Positions 20,614 to 29,264 of a stretch of DNA of 64,000 nt are shown piece after piece. The stretch lies in assembly GCA_037189845.1 (NCBI GenBank), contig JBBCIS010000012.1, forward strand, positions 1-64,000, given 5' to 3'. How positions within the stretch are numbered: position 1 is the first letter of the stretch; every line of letters starts with the position of its first letter. Source of the DNA: JAMLHH01 sp037189845 (GTDB lineage Bacteria; Bacteroidota; Bacteroidia; Chitinophagales; JADIYW01). A model generated the notes under the pieces. That model ran no database searches, was not told the DNA's origin, and saw only the letters and a list, made by a program, of their open reading frames with translations. The translations under genes were made by a program, and so were the position numbers.

Positions 20614-21684
20614 CTATTTCTGAGCGATCATAGGTGGCACAGATTTTACAGCCTCAGGCAAATCTCCTGACAGTGTTTTCAGGAATGCCACGATATTAGC
20701 AGTTTCACTTTCTGACAAGTCGTAGTTCAACTGAGCTTTTGCCATGATTCTGGTAGCATCTTCCAAAGTTTTCACATGACCATCATGGAAATATGGACCT
20801 GTATGTTCTATATTTCTCAAAGAAGGAACTTTGAACATAAATTTCTGAGTTTCATCCTTGTTCAGATCAAACAATCCGTTGTCTACCAAAGGAGATTTTG
20901 TCAGGGACCAATATTCATGGTGAACCCCAAATTTCTGGAACATTGTAGCTCCCAATAACGGACCCGTGTGACATTGTGTACAACCTACATTTACAAATGA
21001 CATCATACCCTTTTTCTCCTGAAGGGTCAAAGCATTTTTATCACCATTAAGATAAGCATCAAATCTGGACGGAGTAATTAGCTTACGCTCAAAAGCACCA
21101 ATTGCATTTGTGAGATTTTTGTATGTCACAGGTTGCTCATCTTTAGGATAAGCTCTTTTAAAAAGTTTTTGATACAATTCTATTCCTCTCAGCCTTTGAA
21201 TCAAAAAGTCCTCATTAGGGATCATCATTTCTACCGGATTAGTAATAGGCATGCCGGCCTGATCTTCGATCGTTTCAGCTCTTCCGTCCCAGAATTGCTT
21301 AAAATGCAATGCCGCGTTCAATACTGTCGGGGAGTTTCTACCTCCACGTGTTTTTCCATCATCTCCCAAAGAAGTTGCCTCATTATCTACGCCGAAAGTA
21401 TTCAGGTTATGACAAGAATTACAGCTGATAGTGCTGTTTTTTGATAATCTAGGGTCATAATACAAATGGTACCCCAGATTTACCTTAGGGTCAGCAGCCA
21501 GCATCACATTTTCTTCGGCACGTATAGGCTTAAAAAAGTCGTCTTTGACTTTATCTATTGAAAGGTCATATTGAGAACTGTGAAATAACTCTTCATCTCG
21601 TTTTTTTTGTTCCTCAAAGTTCCCGCACGAAGTCACTGCAACTAAGCCCAGGATTAGTATTGGTAGTAGTTTTCTCATAGTCAT
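20614..21684 (-). CDS. di-heme cytochrome c peroxidase (MauG/CcpA family), lipoprotein
   Basis: Reduces hydrogen peroxide with electrons from small c-type carriers. Two heme-binding motifs are present: C88-NS-C91-H92 and C235-TQ-C238-H239; domain 2 ends with the usual SLRNIEHTGPYFHDG and the helix AQLNYDLSESETANIVAFL. A lipobox VTSC with cysteine 20 shows it is a lipoprotein rather than free periplasmic. The length (356) is normal. It is monocistronic, with its own -7 element and terminator. Confidence 0.93.
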   Translation of the reverse strand: MTMRKLLPILILGLVAVTSCGNFEEQKKRDEELFHSSQYDLSIDKVKDDFFKPIRAEENVMLAADPKVNLGYHLYYDPRLSKNSTISCNSCHNLNTFGVDNEATSLGDDGKTRGGRNSPTVLNAALHFKQFWDGRAETIEDQAGMPITNPVEMMIPNEDFLIQRLRGIELYQKLFKRAYPKDEQPVTYKNLTNAIGAFERKLITPSRFDAYLNGDKNALTLQEKKGMMSFVNVGCTQCHTGPLLGATMFQKFGVHHEYWSLTKSPLVDNGLFDLNKDETQKFMFKVPSLRNIEHTGPYFHDGHVKTLEDATRIMAKAQLNYDLSESETANIVAFLKTLSGDLPEAVKSVPPMIAQK

Positions 21685-21694
21685 AGTATTGTCA

Positions 21695-21702
21695 CAAAAC
21701 TA
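21695..21702 (-). promoter_or_regulatory. -7 element of the cytochrome c peroxidase gene
   Basis: TAGTTTTG on the minus strand, an exact TAnnTTTG match ending 10 bases before the ATG. No TTG at the usual -33 position. Confidence 0.5.
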
Positions 21703-21786
21703 AAAAAATCACCTATAAATAAACATTGATTAAATAAATGTTTCTATAGAGAATATTTATATCATAAAGAGGAGTTGTAGTTTCCC

Positions 21787-21826
21787 TAAAAAGAAGAATC
21801 CCTTTATCTCACGACAAAGGGATTCC
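21787..21826 (-). terminator. glutamine synthetase terminator
   Basis: Perfect 10-bp stem (21796-21805 with 21816-21825) followed on the minus strand by a T-rich tract. Confidence 0.8.
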
Positions 21827-21858
21827 AAGTGTTTATGATAAAGTATGATGATGCTATA

Positions 21859-22863
21859 TTATGCTGACTTCACCGTTTCGATGATTCTTGCAGCAACTTT
21901 ATATGGATCTGCAGCAGAATTTGGTCTTCTGTCTTCTAACCATCCTTTCCATCCTCTCTCAACTGTAGCGATCGGAATACGGATAGATGCTCCTCTGTCA
22001 GATACTCCATAGCTGAACTGATCGATGCTTTGAGTTTCGTGCTTGCCGGTTAATCTCAGGTGATTGTCGTGACCGTATACTTCGATGTGCTCTTTTACAA
22101 ATGGTCTGAAAGCTTCGCAAACTTTGTCATACGCTTCTTTATTACCAGCTGTTCTAAGCAATGTATTAGAGAAGTTAGCGTGCATACCTGAACCATTCCA
22201 GTCTCCCTGCAATGGTTTGCAATGCCACTCAATAGAGTATCCGTATTTCTCTGTTGCTCTTTCCAAAAGATATCTTGCAACCCAGATTTGATCACCAGCA
22301 GCTTTTGCTCCTTTTGCAAAGATTTGAAATTCCCATTGACCCATCGCAACCTCAGCATTGATACCTTCGATGTTCAATCCTGCTTCGATACAAAGATCTA
22401 GGTGCTCTTCTACGATCTCTCTGCCTACAGCTTTTCCTGTACCTACAGAACAATAGTAAGGACCCTGAGGACCCGGCTCACCTTCTGCAGGGAAACCGAT
22501 TGGCTTGTTAGTAGCAGGATTCCAGATGAAATATTCCTGCTCAAAACCGAACCAGAAATCGTTATCATCGTCTGCGATAGTTGCTCTGCCATTAGACTCA
22601 TGAGCCGTGCCATCTGGTTTTAGAACTTCTGTCATTACCAGATAAGCATTTTTTCTTGCAGGATCCGGGAAGATGGCTACCGGTTTCAGCAAGCAGTCAG
22701 AAGAACCACCTGGTGCCTGTTCAGTAGAACTACCATCGAAGCACCACATTGGACAATCTTCCAGCTTTCCACTGAAATCATGCTCGATTTTTGTTTTACT
22801 TCTTAAACTTTGCATTGGCTTGTATCCATCCAGCCAAATGTACTCTAATTTGCTTGCAGTCAT
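21859..22863 (-). CDS. glnA: glutamine synthetase, type II (GSII)
   Basis: Forms glutamine from glutamate, ammonia and ATP. It belongs to the short eukaryotic-like GSII class (334 residues), not the GSI or GSIII classes: the beta-grasp start EYIWLDGYKPMQS, the MWCFDGSSTEQAPG block, the catalytic EQEYFI with following PQGPYYCSVG, and the ATP/glutamate site NIEGINAEVAMGQWEFQ all fit. The C-terminal RIPIATVERGWKGWLEDRRPNSAADPY is typical. GSII has no adenylylation loop, so regulation must differ from the enteric system; no glnB-like gene is adjacent. Confidence 0.96.
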   Translation of the reverse strand: MTASKLEYIWLDGYKPMQSLRSKTKIEHDFSGKLEDCPMWCFDGSSTEQAPGGSSDCLLKPVAIFPDPARKNAYLVMTEVLKPDGTAHESNGRATIADDDNDFWFGFEQEYFIWNPATNKPIGFPAEGEPGPQGPYYCSVGTGKAVGREIVEEHLDLCIEAGLNIEGINAEVAMGQWEFQIFAKGAKAAGDQIWVARYLLERATEKYGYSIEWHCKPLQGDWNGSGMHANFSNTLLRTAGNKEAYDKVCEAFRPFVKEHIEVYGHDNHLRLTGKHETQSIDQFSYGVSDRGASIRIPIATVERGWKGWLEDRRPNSAADPYKVAARIIETVKSA

Positions 22864-22896
22864 TTTAGTTTTTTTTGTATGTTTTAATTTCTAAGA

Positions 22897-22927
22897 CTAA
22901 TTTAGATTTTTTGTTTAAACCATGCAA
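22897..22927 (-). promoter_or_regulatory. glnA promoter
   Basis: Minus strand TTG (22925-22927), 20-base spacer, TAAATTAG (22897-22904), 5 of 6 fixed positions of TAnnTTTG. About 34 bases upstream of the ATG. Confidence 0.5.
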
Positions 22928-23039
22928 TATTTTGAACTTAAAATTTATGTTAAGCCTAAATTTTTAGAAAAAAAGTGATTTTACGCCTTTTAACCTTTCA
23001 ATTAAACATATTTACAAAAGCATAAACTATTTTATCTTA

Positions 23040-23070
23040 AAAAGTAAACCCTGTCAGCATCTGACAGGGC
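23040..23070 (-). terminator. terminator of the PKD-repeat protein gene
   Basis: Perfect 9-bp stem (CCCTGTCAG 23049-23057 with CTGACAGGG 23061-23069) with a 3-base loop and T-rich sequence downstream on the minus strand. Confidence 0.85.
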
Positions 23071-23109
23071 AAAAATATTTTCAGAAAACAGGATTATATA
23101 TTGTATACC

Positions 23110-26100
23110 TTATCTGACTAACAGGACTGCTCCTTCAATGGTAAAGGGAGATCCGTCAGTTTTAACTCCTACAGCATAATAAGTATAGTTATCCATTGGC
23201 TGTAGCTCACCTTTGAATGTACCATCCCAGCCCTTGTTTAATTCTGAAGTAGTAAAGATTTCATGTCCCCACCGGTTGAAAACAAAAAGTCTGTATGACT
23301 GTACATTGGCAGGCAATACATTGAAATAATCATTGATGCCGTCACCATTCGGAGTAAATGCCTTGGGAGCAAGCACATCACAACTTGGAGTGATATATAC
23401 GGAATCTATATTGTAGCATCCTTTATAATATACTTCTGCTATTACAGTTCCTGCATTTCCATCTATTGTGATAGAAGGAACATCCTGCGCTCCTGTACTC
23501 CATCTGATACTATCCATCATAACGGAGGCAGACAATGGCAAATTAGCAGTCAGATTAGGACAAAGTGCAAAATCTTCTCCAAGGCTGATTTCCGGTACTG
23601 AAATAATTTCTATAAAAGCTGTGGTATCAAATGACCCGCAAAGTCCATCCTTTAATGTCAGTGTAACAGTATATTCTCCTCCGTCATCATAAATAACTGA
23701 GTCCACATTTAAAGAGGAGGTCTGACCATCTCCGAACTCCCAAAAATAATTCTGATAAACCCCTTTGGAATTAGTCGCATCAAAGACAATAATTTTGTCT
23801 TCGCAATCTACCGTCCGGGACTGAACGATTACTGGTTCAATGAAATCTCTGACCAGCACTACATCGCTGATACTATCCGAACAACCTGCTTTGGTGACTA
23901 CCTTCAGCATAATATCATAAGTTCCCGGTTGGGCATAAGTGACATAAGGCAACCTATCAGAAGATGTTGTTCCATTTCCTAAGTTCCAGAAATAGGAATC
24001 TATCTGGTTGTTATTGACTGCGGCAGAACTATTTGGCAATCTCGTTCTCTGTGCAGGACATACTTCCGGTAAATCTACATCCACTTTTGGCAAAGAATAA
24101 ACTGTCAGAGGCTTAATTAAAGTATCCAGACAGCCTCTGTTTGTCTGAACGATCAGCTGTACATTATAATTGCCATACTTTTCGTAAGTATGCTTCACTA
24201 TTGTACCCTTAAATTCATTGTTGTCTCCGGCAGACCAATCTCTGCGGATAATATCATTCAGTGCAGATGTTGAAAGATCTTTGAACTCAATCTCATTTTT
24301 TTCACAGGCCAAGGTCTGCTCAAAATCTACATACAGTCCCGGCAGCACGCTCAATCTCACTGTTTTTGTATCACTACACAATGTTCCCTGATTGATTGTC
24401 AGGCGAACATTATATGCCCCTGTATCCGGGAACACAAAAGAAGGTGACACATCAGTAGTATTTCCATAACTGTCAAATACCCAGTTGTTGGTCAGGTTGT
24501 CTATACTTTCATTTTTCAGATGAATGGTTTTGGAGTCATCACATTTCACATATACTCCGGTACTTAATTCAATTCCATCTACAGAAAAATCTGCAACCGG
24601 ATGGGGCTTCAGTTCTATCATTTTTGTGATAGAATCTCTGCACCCTAATGTAGTAACAACAGTAAATTTTACATCAAAAGAACCATCAGCTGGAAATTTA
24701 TACCCAGGTTCTCTGTCATTCAGAATCACTCCCGGTAAAACTTCCCACTCCCACTTGACAATATCATTGTATGAAGATACGGTCAGGTCCCTGAACTCGA
24801 CCGGAGCACTGAAGCATTGATTGATATAACTAAAGTCGGGTTTCGATGGAATTCTGATTTCGATGACATCATCTAATTTATGCGTACATCCAAAATCACT
24901 GGTAGATGTCAACGTAACAGGATAAAAACCAGGTGCAGTATAAGTCACCTCAGGAGATACATCTGTAGAAGAAGTCTGATTCCCAAATGTCCACAGAGAG
25001 CTGACTATACTTCCGGAAGAGATAGTAGAATTGTTAGCAATATGCACTTCTTCATTCAGACATGCTTTGGTCACATCAAAAACAGAAACAGGCTGAGGAT
25101 AAATTGTAATTGTTTTTTCCAATGAATCAATGCACCCATTAGCCGTTTTGACATTAAGTTTCACCTTATAGTTGCCTGGTAATGCATATTGCTTTTTAGG
25201 ATTTCTCGCATCAGAAGTAGTATTGTCTCCGAAGTTCCATCTGTATTCTGTAAAGTCATTCAGCACCGCTTTACTCTTATCTGTAAACTGTATTTCTGTA
25301 TTGACACAAGTATTTTTAAAGTCAAAATCTACTGATTCTATTCCATTGATCACCTTGATATCTTTTGTAACCGAATCACTACAAATTTTACCTCTGTTGA
25401 TGTACAAAGTAACCGGAAATGTTCCTGTAGATGAAAAAACATGGCTGGGAGATATATCGCCGGAGGTTTTATTCTGGTCTTTGAATTCCCAGTAATTCAC
25501 CTGACTACCGGTACTGGTATTGGTAAATTTCACACCCAACAGTTCCTCGCATTTCAGATATTCTCCGTTAGAAGCAATACCGGATGAAGTATAATTTGCC
25601 ACCGGGGCAGCTGCAACATTTACTGTTCTGAGAATGGTAGCACTACAACCGGACTCGGCAGTAAGTGTCAGTCTCACATTTTTGTTACCCGATGTTGCAT
25701 AAATTTTCTCTGGATTCTGGTCATTGGAAGTTGTACCATCCCCAAAATTCCAAAGAATCGTTCTTATCGGGTCAAATGGCCTGGTAATATCTGTTGTAAA
25801 AAACACAGGAGCTTTTACGCACTCAGTCGTAAAGCTATATGCTGCAACAACCGGAGGAAGGATTCTGACATTTTTCTCTACAAAATCCTGACAAGCAGTA
25901 CCTGGCTCAGTAATCAATCTTACTGTAAATGTTCCCGAATCAGGATATACAAAAACAGGATCTTCATCCGTAGAATTAGCTCCCGGCACCCCAAAGCTCC
26001 ACAGGTAATTCAGATTTGCAGGAGATGTATTGTTAAAAGTTACAGTATAATCTGCTTTGCAACTATACAGAACCACGTTATTTGCAGCATTTCCAGCAAT

Positions 26101-29061
26101 GTTAAAAGCTGCCTTAGGAACATCACCAATGGTAATTTCCTTAGTGATGGAATCTCTGCATCCATAGGAAGTAACAACAACCAATTTGACATTGTGCTTA
26201 CCCGGAGTAGAGTATGTATAGTTTACATTTTTGCCGGTTTTGGTTTGTCCGGGTTCAAAAGTCCATATCCATTGTACAATATCATTGTAAGCAGAAGTAG
26301 ATAAATCATTAAAATACACAGGAGCTTTTACACAATGATTCGTGTAACTAAAATCTACTACTGATGCCGTACGGGTTCTTACTGCTTTTGTAATGGTATT
26401 GACACATCCTTTATCACTGGTAACTCTTAGTCTGACATTGACATTTCCTGCATTGGCAAAAGTAAAAGAAGGATTCTCGTCCGTAGACGTTCCCAAAGAG
26501 CCGAAAGTCCACAGATACGCTCCGATTGTTCCTGAATTAATTGTGGATGTATTATTGAAAAATTTTGCGGTGTTCAGACAAGCATCATCATTAATGAAAT
26601 CTGCCACCGGTGCAGGAAATATTGTAACCGTTTTCTCCAGTGAATCTTTACAACCCAAGGCTGTTCCTACTACTAATTTTACAATATATGTTCCCGGTTG
26701 GGCATACGTTTTTGATGGACTTCTGTCTGTTGATGTTGTATTATCTCCAAAATCCCACAAGTAAAAGTTGAAATCATTCTTTACTGCTACAGATTGATTG
26801 GTAAAAGTTTGAGCTGTATTGACACAAACATCCTTTGAAGCAAAATCAGTCTTAGTAATTCCATCTATCAACCGAAGCGATTTCACAATGGTATCTGTAC
26901 ATTTTTGCCCTCTGTTTACTATCAGCTGTACATTGTAAGTTCCTGTATCCGGAAAAACAAACATTGATGAAGACGAGTTGGTAGTTCCTAACCCAAGGCC
27001 AAAATTCCAGTTATATGTCTGTGCATTGACTGCTTTGGGCTCAAAGACTATAGCCAGTAAGCCATCGCATCTGATAAAATTCTGGTTGTGTTTCTCTCCG
27101 GTCATATCAAAATCTGCCACCGGATCCGGGTTGACTACAACAGGCTTTGTCACATTTGCTGTACAACCTGCAACACTTGTCACATTCAGGCGTACATTAT
27201 AGCTTTTTACATCTGTATAATCTTTTTTGGGATCAAATACCGAAGAGGTTGTGCCATCTCCAAAATTCCAGGAAACTGTATTGATCTGATCATAGGGCCT
27301 GTTTCTGATACTTGTAAATTCAACAGGGAACTGGTGACATTGAGATAAAAAGGAGAAATCAGCAATCGGAACCGGAAGCACCCGAACCCATTTGACAGAA
27401 GTGTCGGCACACAGAGTTCCCGGATTGACAACTAAACGGATTCTGTACGTACCTGTATCTGAAAAAACATGTACCGGACTATGATCTGTACTGGTAATAC
27501 TTCCCAGACTCCAGGTTCTTGGCATGTTCGAAGGCGTCAGATTATTGAATGTAACAGAGTTGCTGTTATTACAAACCACAAAAGTGTCTGACTGTCCTTG
27601 CCGAATTCCTCCTGCGATATTAAATCTCGATTCAGTAAAAGGTGGCAATGACACACTTTTAACTATGGAGTCCTGACAGCCATTGGATGTCTCCACTAAT
27701 AATTTCACAGAATACGGTCCGGTAGAAGGAAACAGGTAATTAAAATCTCTTGTCTGTGAAATCAGCTGATTATTATAATACCAGCTTTCTTTCACAATCG
27801 GATCTACTGTAGAAGTAGATGTTCCTGTAAATTCGACAGGACTGCTCTGACATATAACTGTATAATCAAAATCCGGAGTCAGCACCGGATATACTCTTAT
27901 TGAAATCACATTAGTATCTACACATGTCTGACCTCTGTTAATGATCAGGGTTACATCATATCTACCGGAATCCGGATAATTAAAGATTGGCTCCTTCAGT
28001 GTTGATGTATCATTAGTAACGCCTTCCACACCAAAATCCCAGAAATAAGATTGTGCATCTGTACTTTGATTTCTGAACTGGATTGTCTGACCTTTACAGG
28101 ATGCATATACACCCTCCACCGGTTGCGCAGCATTAATAGAAGCTTTTGCGGAAGCTACGATACAATCAGCAACATTAAACTGTACGTCTCTCTTGATAAA
28201 ACCTAAAGACACATTATTGTTGTCAAACTCTTCTATGCATACCCCTACGGTAAAAATACCAATCCTATCGGGTTGAAAATTCATTACTCCTGTATTTGGA
28301 TTCAAGTCAACAAATACATTGGGGCCAAAAGGTTGTGTAGCGGAATGTGTATTTGCATAATTTACCGAAGCATAGGGCGGTCTTGATGCGGTTTCAGGAC
28401 GAATACCGGCATCGCTAAAGTTATTTCCCCCCAGATTCGGTTCACACAGATAATATCTTCTACGGTTTCCATTAATATCATTGGCGGCAAAACTGCAGGT
28501 AAAATTGGATCTTACGCAAATTAACAAAGGGGATTCCTCAATAAACACCGGGCTGGTATTATTAGCAAGCATAGCATTCCTAGTAAGATGTACGGAATAC
28601 GTAGAACCCTGATCTCCCGGAATATAAAGATTAGAAATAACATTCGACCTGCAGCACCGTTGGTGAGCATATACATATCCGTTATTATTGAGCGCAACTG
28701 TATCTAAAATGGAATAGGTAGCCTTTTGGATTCTGACTGAAGGAACGTTTTTTGCACAAGGCCCCAAATCGTTTAAAGGGAGAACTGTAAAATTGCCTAA
28801 AAGGGGAATTCTTTTGTTTCTTCGGGATGTATTATCCATATTATACACCGTCATATATAAGGGGTCATCAAACTGAGCCCCGCCACTTAATGCGTCACGG
28901 TAAATATGAACTATTATACGATATACCTGTCTTCCATCCGGTAAGGTACGCTCATACGCATACCGCATCTCCCCACCTGTAAGGTGATTCGCTTTTAACG
29001 GAGAATTCCCCAATGCTATCAGCATTATAAAAACCGATAGGAAACAGTATAAAGTTTTCAT
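23110..29061 (-). CDS. giant secreted PKD-repeat protein with type B T9SS sorting domain (1983 aa)
   Basis: Signal peptide (residues 1-24) precedes a cysteine-containing N-terminal domain of about 270 residues (HLTGGEMRYAYER onward) found on similar Bacteroidota surface proteins. It is followed by about 18 tandem PKD-type domains, each of about 85 residues with the core W-x-F-G-D/N-G-x-T and the end motif GCxDS, roughly residues 300-1850. The last 85 residues (FTPNGDGINDYF, FNRWGHEIF, GTYxY-like end) form the CHU_C/type B domain that directs export through the type IX system. The PKD domains repeat in groups of six (domains 5-10 match 11-16, spacing about 507 residues). Probably an adhesin or matrix protein; no enzymatic domain is seen. 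Confidence 0.92.
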   Translation of the reverse strand: MKTLYCFLSVFIMLIALGNSPLKANHLTGGEMRYAYERTLPDGRQVYRIIVHIYRDALSGGAQFDDPLYMTVYNMDNTSRRNKRIPLLGNFTVLPLNDLGPCAKNVPSVRIQKATYSILDTVALNNNGYVYAHQRCCRSNVISNLYIPGDQGSTYSVHLTRNAMLANNTSPVFIEESPLLICVRSNFTCSFAANDINGNRRRYYLCEPNLGGNNFSDAGIRPETASRPPYASVNYANTHSATQPFGPNVFVDLNPNTGVMNFQPDRIGIFTVGVCIEEFDNNNVSLGFIKRDVQFNVADCIVASAKASINAAQPVEGVYASCKGQTIQFRNQSTDAQSYFWDFGVEGVTNDTSTLKEPIFNYPDSGRYDVTLIINRGQTCVDTNVISIRVYPVLTPDFDYTVICQSSPVEFTGTSTSTVDPIVKESWYYNNQLISQTRDFNYLFPSTGPYSVKLLVETSNGCQDSIVKSVSLPPFTESRFNIAGGIRQGQSDTFVVCNNSNSVTFNNLTPSNMPRTWSLGSITSTDHSPVHVFSDTGTYRIRLVVNPGTLCADTSVKWVRVLPVPIADFSFLSQCHQFPVEFTSIRNRPYDQINTVSWNFGDGTTSSVFDPKKDYTDVKSYNVRLNVTSVAGCTANVTKPVVVNPDPVADFDMTGEKHNQNFIRCDGLLAIVFEPKAVNAQTYNWNFGLGLGTTNSSSSMFVFPDTGTYNVQLIVNRGQKCTDTIVKSLRLIDGITKTDFASKDVCVNTAQTFTNQSVAVKNDFNFYLWDFGDNTTSTDRSPSKTYAQPGTYIVKLVVGTALGCKDSLEKTVTIFPAPVADFINDDACLNTAKFFNNTSTINSGTIGAYLWTFGSLGTSTDENPSFTFANAGNVNVRLRVTSDKGCVNTITKAVRTRTASVVDFSYTNHCVKAPVYFNDLSTSAYNDIVQWIWTFEPGQTKTGKNVNYTYSTPGKHNVKLVVVTSYGCRDSITKEITIGDVPKAAFNIAGNAANNVVLYSCKADYTVTFNNTSPANLNYLWSFGVPGANSTDEDPVFVYPDSGTFTVRLITEPGTACQDFVEKNVRILPPVVAAYSFTTECVKAPVFFTTDITRPFDPIRTILWNFGDGTTSNDQNPEKIYATSGNKNVRLTLTAESGCSATILRTVNVAAAPVANYTSSGIASNGEYLKCEELLGVKFTNTSTGSQVNYWEFKDQNKTSGDISPSHVFSSTGTFPVTLYINRGKICSDSVTKDIKVINGIESVDFDFKNTCVNTEIQFTDKSKAVLNDFTEYRWNFGDNTTSDARNPKKQYALPGNYKVKLNVKTANGCIDSLEKTITIYPQPVSVFDVTKACLNEEVHIANNSTISSGSIVSSLWTFGNQTSSTDVSPEVTYTAPGFYPVTLTSTSDFGCTHKLDDVIEIRIPSKPDFSYINQCFSAPVEFRDLTVSSYNDIVKWEWEVLPGVILNDREPGYKFPADGSFDVKFTVVTTLGCRDSITKMIELKPHPVADFSVDGIELSTGVYVKCDDSKTIHLKNESIDNLTNNWVFDSYGNTTDVSPSFVFPDTGAYNVRLTINQGTLCSDTKTVRLSVLPGLYVDFEQTLACEKNEIEFKDLSTSALNDIIRRDWSAGDNNEFKGTIVKHTYEKYGNYNVQLIVQTNRGCLDTLIKPLTVYSLPKVDVDLPEVCPAQRTRLPNSSAAVNNNQIDSYFWNLGNGTTSSDRLPYVTYAQPGTYDIMLKVVTKAGCSDSISDVVLVRDFIEPVIVQSRTVDCEDKIIVFDATNSKGVYQNYFWEFGDGQTSSLNVDSVIYDDGGEYTVTLTLKDGLCGSFDTTAFIEIISVPEISLGEDFALCPNLTANLPLSASVMMDSIRWSTGAQDVPSITIDGNAGTVIAEVYYKGCYNIDSVYITPSCDVLAPKAFTPNGDGINDYFNVLPANVQSYRLFVFNRWGHEIFTTSELNKGWDGTFKGELQPMDNYTYYAVGVKTDGSPFTIEGAVLLVR

Positions 29062-29076
29062 TGGTAACTTAACTAA

Positions 29077-29108
29077 CTAAAATAACCATAATATTGCATT
29101 TAACACAA
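29077..29108 (-). promoter_or_regulatory. promoter of the PKD protein gene
   Basis: Minus strand TTG (29106-29108), 21-base spacer, TATTTTAG (29077-29084), one mismatch to TAnnTTTG; 16 bases before the ATG. Confidence 0.55.
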
Positions 29109-29215
29109 TTTTAACCTTGTTTTTTTGGTATAACCAATGACAGAAGGTAATAAATTTTTAATAAACATGGTATAAATCAAATGCTTTATTGCAAGGATTT
29201 TCGGCTGGTATGATT

Positions 29216-29223
29216 TATATTTG
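29216..29223 (+). promoter_or_regulatory. carB -7 element
   Basis: TATATTTG, exact match to TAnnTTTG, 41 bases before the ATG. A TTG lies 24 bases upstream (29189-29191), one base beyond the usual spacing range. Confidence 0.6.
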
Positions 29224-29264
29224 CGCCAATTTATTCAAGTCATTCTCTTGCTTAAAAATAATCC

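Noticed and set aside
23110..29061. Periodic sequence as a possible CRISPR array or DNA satellite
   Set aside because: The period (about 85 codons) is of coding PKD domains with diverged DNA, not identical repeats with spacers.
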